From: DASSFZ01 sp035292585
GTDB lineage: Bacteria; Chloroflexota; Anaerolineae; Fen-1058
Length of the DNA stretch: 64,000 bases
Assembly: GCA_035292585.1 (NCBI GenBank)
Contig: DATDPU010000014.1
Location: forward strand, 1 to 64,000
Direction: 5' to 3'
The notes beneath the pieces are model-generated. The model did not search any database, was not told the origin of the DNA, and saw only the letters and a program-made list of their open reading frames with translations. This document shows, piece after piece, positions 42,141 to 49,540 of the stretch (positions are counted from its first letter, which is position 1; each line of letters begins with the position of its first letter). The translations under genes were made by a program, and so were the position numbers.

Positions 42141-43334
42141 ATGCGCTACTGGCTAACGCTCCTGCTGTTGTTGGCGATTGCAGCCTGTGTCCCATCGCCT
42201 ACACCTCAACCAACCAACCAGCCAACTACCCAACCCCCCACCCACCCAACCAACCAGCGAACTCCAACTCTAACTCTAACTCCCACTCTCACGCCTACTC
42301 CCACTCCCACCCCCGTGCCCAAACCCAACATCGGCATCCAGGGCCAGTACATCGATCCGAGCGGCGCGACCTTTGTGGCTTCGGCTGCCGATTTAGGCGT
42401 CGGTTGGGTCAAGCAGCAGGTCGATTGGAACCTGATCGAGTCGGCGCCGGGCGAATACAGTTGGGGGGAACTCGACCGGTTCGTCGATCAGGCCGAGTCG
42501 CGCGGTTTCAAAATCCTGCTCAGCCTCGCGCGCGCGCCCGGCTTCAGCCGGCCCGAACCCGTGGAGGAAGACGGCCCGCCGCTGGACTTCGCTATTTTTC
42601 AGCGCTTCACGCTCGCCCTGGCCGCGCGTTATCAGGGCCGTGTGGCGGCGTACGAACTGTGGAACGAGCCGAACCTGGCGCGCGAATGGCGCGGCCACCC
42701 GCTGAGCGCCGAGAAGTTCGTCGAGCTGATCCAGCAGGGGGCCAGCGGCATTCGGCAGGGCGACCCGGCTGCGATCATCGTCAGCGGCGCGCCCGGCGTC
42801 ACCGGCATCGACGACGGCATCAACGCGATTGACGATCGCGTGTTTCTGCGAGGGATGCTCGCCGCGGGGGTCGCCGATTGGGTCGATGCGCTCGGCGCGC
42901 ATCCGTACGCGGCGGCCAACCCGCCCGATGAGCGTGTCTCCGATGCCATCCACAAAGCGACCGGCTACAATTCGCATCCCAGTTTCTTTTTCCTCGACAC
43001 GCTGGAAGACTACCGGGCGATCTCGCTGGAAGCGGGTGTGGACAAGCCGATCTGGATCACCGAATTCGGCTGGCCGTCGATCGATAGTTTTGGCAACGTG
43101 GATACACCGGGTTGGGAGTATGCGCGCGAGGTGAGCGAAGCCGATCAGGCGGCGTACCTGGTGCGCGCGATTCAACTGCGCCGCGAGCGCCCCTGGCTGG
43201 GGCCGATGTTCGTGTGGAATCTCAACGTGGCGTGGCTGTTCGGGCCGGGCCGTCCCGAGTCGGCTTACGGCTTGATCCGACCCGATGGCGCACCGCGCCC
43301 GGCCTACACGACCTTGCGAAGTTCAAGCGAGTGA
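42141..43334 (+). CDS. Lipoprotein glycoside hydrolase (clan GH-A, GH39-like)
   Basis: 397 residues. A lipoprotein signal is clear: MRYWLTLLLLLAIAACVPS, with the lipobox ending in Cys16. A Pro/Thr-rich linker of about 40 residues (residues ~18-55) follows and is made of family H and B word repeats. The catalytic (beta/alpha)8 domain has the acid/base Glu in YELWNEPNLAREW and the nucleophile Glu in IWITEFGWPS. The overall pattern (LGVGWVKQQVDWNLIE) fits GH39-like or related clan A glycosidases. It should act on polysaccharide at the outer surface. The ATG at 42141 places the signal peptide correctly. Confidence 0.85.
   Translation: MRYWLTLLLLLAIAACVPSPTPQPTNQPTTQPPTHPTNQRTPTLTLTPTLTPTPTPTPVPKPNIGIQGQYIDPSGATFVASAADLGVGWVKQQVDWNLIESAPGEYSWGELDRFVDQAESRGFKILLSLARAPGFSRPEPVEEDGPPLDFAIFQRFTLALAARYQGRVAAYELWNEPNLAREWRGHPLSAEKFVELIQQGASGIRQGDPAAIIVSGAPGVTGIDDGINAIDDRVFLRGMLAAGVADWVDALGAHPYAAANPPDERVSDAIHKATGYNSHPSFFFLDTLEDYRAISLEAGVDKPIWITEFGWPSIDSFGNVDTPGWEYAREVSEADQAAYLVRAIQLRRERPWLGPMFVWNLNVAWLFGPGRPESAYGLIRPDGAPRPAYTTLRSSSE
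42205..42320. repeat. In-frame word repeats forming the lipoprotein linker, families H and B
   Basis: CAACCAACCAACCAGCCAAC words followed by AACTCCAACTCTAACTCTAA and CTCCCACTCCCACC. Translated as PTNQPTTQPP and TLTLTPTLTPTPTPTP, a typical Pro/Thr spacer. Confidence 0.8.
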
Positions 43335-43337
43335 AGG

Positions 43338-43406
43338 CCACCAATTTACCAATTACCAATTTACCAACATGCAGGTAGATTGGTAGCAGGTAAATTGGTA
43401 AAACGG
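43338..43406. repeat. Word-repeat hairpin, family E
   Basis: CCACCAATTTACCAATTACC then GGTAGATTGGTAGCAGGTAA forms complementary arms between two convergent genes; it may terminate both. Confidence 0.75.
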
Positions 43407-43416
43407 GTATGCGGAT

Positions 43417-45414
43417 TCACCTCATCGCCATCGGCAGATACATCCGATACGCATTCACCCCCAGCCCGGCCGACGCCGAACTGATCTTCCCCTGTCCATC
43501 GTCGAACGTCGCCGTGTTCACGATGATCGTCGGGTTGACGATTGCTGGATTGACGGTCACCGCAAACGTCACCGATATCGTCGCGCCGCTCGAAACCATC
43601 CCCGTCCACGTGATCGTGTTGCCTGATCGACCCACGTTGCCGGAGGTCGCGTTCAGCCCGCGCGCGTAAGTCAGTTGCGCCGGCAGCGTGTCGGTCATGC
43701 GCACGCCGGGCAGCCCCACGCTTTCGGCGTTGCGCAGGCGAATAGTGAAGGTGACGACTTCGCCCGGCGCCGGCGCGATCGTGTTGGCCGTTATCCCCGA
43801 TCCGGCCAGCGAGCCTTGCAAGGCCTGGCCCGTGCGCTGGTAGCTGCCGCGCCCGGTTCCCCACAACACGTTGGCATTCGACGTGCCGGGCAAATCGTAG
43901 GCGAGCAGCCCGCTATGCGTTGAACCGATCAAGACTTCCAGTTCGGCGTCGCCGTCGATGTTCGCCAGCGTCGGGGCAGGCAGCGCGCCGCCCCAATCGT
44001 CGCCGGGGTTCGGCAGCGGCACACTGAACAGCTGCGTCCCCTGCCAGTTGACGATCTTCAGATCGCCGCGCTGGTTGCTGCCCTTCTGTGGCCAGGTCGT
44101 GAAGATCACCTCGGCCTTGCCGTCGCCGTCGAGATCGGCCACCGCCGGTTCGGAGGCAAAGCGATACGCGCCGCCGGTATAAACCTCGAAGGGCCAGTTG
44201 TGTTTCTCGATCTTGTCGAGCCAGTAGGCGTGCAACCGGCCATCGTAGGATGGGAACAAGATTTCTTTGCGCCCGTCGCCGTCGAGGTCGGCGATGACCG
44301 GGTTGGGCAGGTTGTTTTCGATCAGGTTGTAGTCTTCGCTCAGCGGCGCAGCGTTCGCATCGGGTGTGGGAATGACCGTCCAATCGTAGCCGCTGCCCGA
44401 CCAGCGGGTGCGGTCGGCTTTGAAAATGAACGGCATCTCGTACAGATCGGTGTACGGGTCGGCGCCGCAGTTGTACACGTTGCCGACGACGACGATTTCC
44501 AGAACGCCGTCGCCGTTCACATCGCCGATCGATGGCGCAGAGTTCGCGAAGTTGGGCCGGTGCTCGACGCCACAGTCCGCATATCCGCGCAAGTCGACAT
44601 TGTGATCGACGTGCACGCCCACGCGCGCCCACGGTTTGTTTTGTCCGCCGACCTGCCCGTAAAGCGCACTGGCGCGCAGCGGCGATCCATCGTCGTTGAA
44701 TGCCGCGATGTAGTGCGTGTCGTTCGGACCGATGATCTCGCCGCGCCCATCGCCGTCGAGGTCCGCCGCGCCGACGTTTTCGTTGTAGCAGCCGGCGGCG
44801 TACCCGTTGCTATCGCTATCGGTCTGCCTGGGCCAGCCGCTGCGCAGCGCGCCGGTGTGCTCGTAGACGAACCACTGGTTATCGGAGCGGGTGGAGCACA
44901 CGACGATTTCGAGATCGGCGTTCGTGTCGAGATGAGCGACCGCCAGGCTGCGCAGCTCGTTGCTGGTGGGTCGGATCGGCCAGCCGGGATGGATGCTGCC
45001 GTTCCCGTTGTATATCGTGATATAGCCCGACCCGTTGCCGGTGACGATTTCCAGATCGCCGTCCGGCTCCAGATCAGCGACCACAATCCCCGGCCACAAG
45101 CGCCCGCCGCCCGGTGCTGCCGCCGTCCACTCGATCGCGCCAGTCGCTCCGTTGACGGCCATGAGCGTGTAGCCGCCCCACACCACTTCCACCTGACCAT
45201 CGCCGTCGATATCGGCTGCGGCCGGTGAAGCGTACCAGCCGGTCTCGCAATATGCGGGCGGGCAGCGCGACCACTTGAATGTCGGCGCAGCGAGCGAGCT
45301 TGCCTCAAGCTTTGTGGCGTCGAGCGATTGCACTGCAACCAGCCCGGTTGCGACGGCGAGCAGCGTCGGGATGAAGATCAAGACCAACCTTTGTGTGGCA
45401 ATAAGCCGGCTCAT
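43417..45414 (-). CDS. Exported FG-GAP/VCBS repeat protein with DUF11 domain
   Basis: 665 residues. N-terminal signal peptide (RLVLIFIPTLLAVATGLVAV). Residues ~60-520 contain at least six calcium-loop repeats of the type ADIDGDGQVEVVWG, ADLDGDGRGEIIG, GDVNGDGVLEIVVVG and ADLDGDGKAEVIF, the FG-GAP/VCBS beta-propeller pattern. A DUF11-type beta domain (residues ~545-645) follows, and the protein ends NAYRMYLPMAMR, a terminal motif of the kind seen in Chloroflexi exported proteins. Probably a surface or secreted adhesion protein. A TTGTGA-17-TAGAAT promoter lies upstream. Confidence 0.88.
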   Translation of the reverse strand: MSRLIATQRLVLIFIPTLLAVATGLVAVQSLDATKLEASSLAAPTFKWSRCPPAYCETGWYASPAAADIDGDGQVEVVWGGYTLMAVNGATGAIEWTAAAPGGGRLWPGIVVADLEPDGDLEIVTGNGSGYITIYNGNGSIHPGWPIRPTSNELRSLAVAHLDTNADLEIVVCSTRSDNQWFVYEHTGALRSGWPRQTDSDSNGYAAGCYNENVGAADLDGDGRGEIIGPNDTHYIAAFNDDGSPLRASALYGQVGGQNKPWARVGVHVDHNVDLRGYADCGVEHRPNFANSAPSIGDVNGDGVLEIVVVGNVYNCGADPYTDLYEMPFIFKADRTRWSGSGYDWTVIPTPDANAAPLSEDYNLIENNLPNPVIADLDGDGRKEILFPSYDGRLHAYWLDKIEKHNWPFEVYTGGAYRFASEPAVADLDGDGKAEVIFTTWPQKGSNQRGDLKIVNWQGTQLFSVPLPNPGDDWGGALPAPTLANIDGDAELEVLIGSTHSGLLAYDLPGTSNANVLWGTGRGSYQRTGQALQGSLAGSGITANTIAPAPGEVVTFTIRLRNAESVGLPGVRMTDTLPAQLTYARGLNATSGNVGRSGNTITWTGMVSSGATISVTFAVTVNPAIVNPTIIVNTATFDDGQGKISSASAGLGVNAYRMYLPMAMR

Positions 45415-45441
45415 GCAGCTTCTCCTGCTCAGGTTGTTGCC

Positions 45442-45470
45442 ATTCTATTAGCTGCGCGGCCGTGTCACAA
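45442..45470 (-). promoter_or_regulatory. Promoter of the FG-GAP protein gene
   Basis: On the minus strand TTGTGA (45465-45470), 17-bp spacer and TAGAAT (45442-45447), 28 bp before the ATG; the ribosome site AGGAGAAGC lies between. Confidence 0.6.
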
Positions 45471-45513
45471 TGGGATAAAGGAGCAAAGCCCAAAGAGGAA
45501 CCTCGTGTTTTGT

Positions 45514-45557
45514 CGTGACAGAAGTCACGTGCCAACGCGACTCGAAAATCCTATGAT
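45514..45557 (+). promoter_or_regulatory. Candidate promoter and operator of the AOR gene
   Basis: GTGCCA (45529-45534), 17 bp, TATGAT (45552-45557). The palindrome CGTGACAGAAGTCACG (45514-45529, 6-bp arms) abuts the -35 and could bind a regulator. Confidence 0.5.
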
Positions 45558-45588
45558 GTAGGCACATCGTTTCCCGCAGCGTGCTTTG

Positions 45589-45708
45589 AATCGGTGCAAG
45601 GAGGAAGATGCCTGGCGGCTTGTCTCGTCGCCGTGATAACCGATTGATCTCAAACTTACTCAGGTGATGTCAAGCGTTGTGTTGGTCAGGCACAACGCTT
45701 TTTGTTTT
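45589..45708 (+). promoter_or_regulatory. Structured leader with intrinsic terminator upstream of AOR (riboswitch candidate)
   Basis: AATCGGT (45589-45595) pairs perfectly with ACCGATT (45639-45645), enclosing a purine-rich arm GCAAGGAGGAAGATGC and a GGCG/CGCC stem. 28 nt later comes AGCGTTGTG/CACAACGCT followed by TTTTTGTTTT (45673-45708), a textbook terminator, 80 bp before the AOR start and on the coding strand. A terminator in a leader implies conditional read-through. The class is not assigned. The rest of the 45415-45788 gap holds promoters and a family C fragment (AGGCGACTGCCGTCACC). Confidence 0.55.
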
Positions 45709-45788
45709 CGGGGCGGCAGGCGACTGCCGTCACCCTGGCCTACACGGCCTGAATCAATCTCTCAGCAGACAAAAGGAGAAACAAACTT

Positions 45789-47606
<1,818 letters not shown>

Positions 47607-47615
47607 CCAGTGACG

Positions 47616-47769
47616 AGAAACCGGGTTTCTCTAAGAAACCCGGTTTCTATTTCTCGTCTGTATCGTTGCCTGGAGGCGACTCCTACAAGCTTTACCAGGA
47701 TGGCCGAGGGTCTCCCGACCGAGGCGGGTTACAGAAACCGGGTTTCTCTAAGAAACCCGGTTTCTATTT
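47616..47769. repeat. Two identical 37-bp family D hairpins around a family C fragment
   Basis: The 37-bp copies at 47616-47652 and 47733-47769 are identical: AGAAACCGGGTTTCTCTAAG then complementary AAACCCGGTTTCTATTT. Between them is CTGGAGGCGACTCCTACAAG (family C). Each could terminate transcription of AOR and, from the other side, of the MoaD operon. Confidence 0.85.
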
Positions 47770-47778
47770 GTTGACAGT

Positions 47779-48042
47779 TTATCCGCCGGCGCGCAATAAC
47801 TTCTTCTCCAGCGCCGGTTTTATTTGGCTGATCGCCTCGGGGCTGCCCGCGAGCTCCAGGCGCACCCGGCCTACGTGCAGCGACCCGACCCGATAATCCT
47901 CGAGCTGCGTCAACTGCGCGCGCCAGCCTTCCCCCTGCAACTCTCCGTCGGCTCCGGGTCGCGCGCCGAGCTCTTCGAGATACTCTTGCAACAGCCAGAG
48001 CGGAATGCCCGTGACCGTGACTTCGAACGTCGTCGAAGCCAC
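47779..48042 (-). CDS. Small protein of the tungstopterin cluster
   Basis: 87 residues, alpha/beta pattern with TFEVTVTGIPLWLLQEYLEE and VGRVRLELAGSPEAI. It resembles small DUF1952-type proteins that I recall next to MoaD-like genes in Thermus-like bacteria, but this is uncertain. Its GTG follows the MoaD stop with no gap (TGAGTG), so translation is coupled. A role in handling the MoaD-like carrier or the W/Mo cofactor is inference from context. Confidence 0.6.
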   Translation of the reverse strand: MASTTFEVTVTGIPLWLLQEYLEELGARPGADGELQGEGWRAQLTQLEDYRVGSLHVGRVRLELAGSPEAISQIKPALEKKLLRAGG

Positions 48043-48327
48043 TCAACCGGCTCCGCCTGCCGCCGGCGGGAAGACGCTCACCGTGTCATCCGGCCCGAGT
48101 GGGGTCTCCACGCCATCGACGAGATACGGCGCATCTCGCCCATTGACGAACACGTGAACGTGCGCATACAACTCGCCCTGGTCGTTCAGCAACTCCGCGC
48201 GCAGCGGCGGATAACGCGTGACAATCTCTTCGACCAATTCCCGCACGGTCAGCTCGCGCGCGACTGGAATCTCGACCGTCTTGCCGCCGACGATCTGGCG
48301 ATAGGTGGCGTAGAAATCGACCTTCAC
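48043..48327 (-). CDS. MoaD/ThiS-like sulfur carrier
   Basis: 94 residues, beta-grasp ubiquitin-like. VKVDFYATYRQIVGGKTVEI opens the fold; LTVRELVEEIVTRYPPLRAE, VHVFVNGRDAPYL and DDTVSVFPPAAGG complete it. In molybdopterin synthase small subunits the chain ends in Gly-Gly, which carries the thiocarboxylate. Here it ends AAGGAG, two residues past the diglycine. GTG at 48327 has AGGAG 7 bp upstream; a longer frame would read through the leader. Likely carries sulfur for the pterin cofactor of the convergent AOR. Confidence 0.85.
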   Translation of the reverse strand: MKVDFYATYRQIVGGKTVEIPVARELTVRELVEEIVTRYPPLRAELLNDQGELYAHVHVFVNGRDAPYLVDGVETPLGPDDTVSVFPPAAGGAG

Positions 48328-48365
48328 TCTCGCACTCCTATATTCTGGCAGTTCCTGGCCTCGGC

Positions 48366-48448
48366 CGGAAAATGCCTCGTCGTATAGCCGCTCGTCGGCG
48401 GTTACTCGTGGAATTCCAACGCCACGCGGGGCTGAGCCACATTTTCCG
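48366..48448 (-). promoter_or_regulatory. Structured leader RNA upstream of the MoaD operon (riboswitch candidate)
   Basis: In transcript orientation CGGAAAATG (48440-48448) pairs perfectly with CATTTTCCG (48366-48374), a 9-bp closing stem. It encloses two hairpins, CGTGG/CCACG (48407-48426) and CCGC/GCGG (48388-48401), i.e. a three-way junction. A weak promoter (TCGCAA 48481-48486, 17 bp, TAGACT 48458-48463) would start transcription right at the stem. It ends about 40 nt before the MoaD start. The rest of the 320-bp gap holds the divergent promoter below. Confidence 0.5.
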
Positions 48449-48578
48449 ACACGAATGAGTCTAGCATAACCGCCCGCGCCTTGCGAGTGACGGATGTCAG
48501 TCGCTGCCGCTGACACCTGCCAGGGCGTTGCCGGCGCTTCGACGTGCGATCACACCGCTGCAAAACGACATGCGGGTG

Positions 48579-48607
48579 TTGACATTTTCCAATGCGAACC
48601 CTACAAT
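48579..48607 (+). promoter_or_regulatory. Near-consensus promoter
   Basis: TTGACA (48579-48584), 17 bp, TACAAT (48602-48607). It lies inside the longer possible reading frame of the downstream gene, supporting the ATG at 48648. Confidence 0.75.
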
Positions 48608-48647
48608 CCACCCTGTACGCCAGCTGCCGATACATCCAGACAGACCC

Positions 48648-49475
48648 ATGTTCACTCACGTGCTCATCGTCGATTCCGACGCAGCGTTTGCCACATTGCT
48701 GAAGGAAGGGTTGGAAGCCGATCGCGAGATTCGGGCGATCACGGCGCCCGACGGCCCCTCGGCGCTGGCCGCGCTTCAATCGAACGCGTTCGATCTGGCG
48801 ATCGTCGATCTGGGACTACAAGCGCCGGAGCCGATGCTGATGCTGCGCGCGATCCGCAGCCTGCAACCCGAACTGCCGCTGATGGTCATCCCGATCGAAG
48901 GCGATCTCGTCCCGCGCGAACTCGCGCCGTTTGAGATCAAGGGCGTGTTGACCAAGCCGTTCTTCCTGCCCGATCTGCCGGCCCGCGTCGCCGAGACCTT
49001 GGGCCGGCCGCTGCCGCCTGACCCGCCGATCGCTGCGGCGGCGCCACCGGCTCCACCATTGAAGAAAACCATGCGGCGGGCCTTGCCACACATCAGCCTG
49101 GCGCGTGATGATCCACGGGTGACCGAGGCGCTGGATAAGCTAGGCCAGGCGTTGAACGCGCAGAGCGTGCTGCTCACCGCCAACGATGTGCTCGTCGCGC
49201 ATACCGGCGCGCTCGAACACGCGGGCGTGGAGACCATCGCCCGGCGCATCCTCCGCTCGCGGGCCGCGCTGGAGCAATCGTCCTGGACGGGTCTCGCCAA
49301 TGAGCAAGTGCGCTTCGGCCAATCGATCTCGGACAGCGGCGAGCACGTGTTGTATTCGGTCGACGTGGCGGAGGGCATCGTGCTGACCGTGGCGGTGCAC
49401 CCCAGCTTATCACTGCGGCTCATCCGGGCGCAGACGCGCCAGGCCGCCGAGGCGCTGGTGGGGCTGGGAGGATAA
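48648..49475 (+). CDS. Response regulator receiver plus roadblock/LC7-like domain
   Basis: 275 residues. Residues 1-115 are a CheY-like receiver: THVLIVDSDAAFATLLKEGL (one acidic pair residue retained), phosphoacceptor Asp in LAIVDLGLQ, Lys in GVLTKPFFLPD. A Pro/Ala-rich linker follows. The C-terminal ~120 residues (ALDKLGQALNAQSVLLTAND and VAHTGALEHAG) look like a roadblock/LC7 (MglB-like) domain, which in bacteria partners small Ras-like GTPases. No such GTPase or kinase is in the window. The start is fixed by the promoter 41 bp upstream. Confidence 0.7.
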   Translation: MFTHVLIVDSDAAFATLLKEGLEADREIRAITAPDGPSALAALQSNAFDLAIVDLGLQAPEPMLMLRAIRSLQPELPLMVIPIEGDLVPRELAPFEIKGVLTKPFFLPDLPARVAETLGRPLPPDPPIAAAAPPAPPLKKTMRRALPHISLARDDPRVTEALDKLGQALNAQSVLLTANDVLVAHTGALEHAGVETIARRILRSRAALEQSSWTGLANEQVRFGQSISDSGEHVLYSVDVAEGIVLTVAVHPSLSLRLIRAQTRQAAEALVGLGG

Positions 49476-49530
49476 TCTCCAATTCCTAATCTCTAATTAC
49501 CGGGATTGGAGATTAGAGATTGGAGATTTA
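49474..49530. repeat. Word-repeat hairpin, family A, before polA
   Basis: TAATCTCCAATTCCTAATC and GGGATTGGAGATTAGAGATT are complementary. The repeat supplies a TTG that extends the polA frame by seven residues (MEIYEAF); that start is rejected. Confidence 0.75.
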
Positions 49531-49540
49531 CGAGGCATTC

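Noticed and set aside
45589..45645. Calling the AOR leader a molybdenum-cofactor or c-di-GMP riboswitch outright
   Set aside because: The closing stem and arms are visible, but I could not match the conserved core nucleotides of either class from memory.
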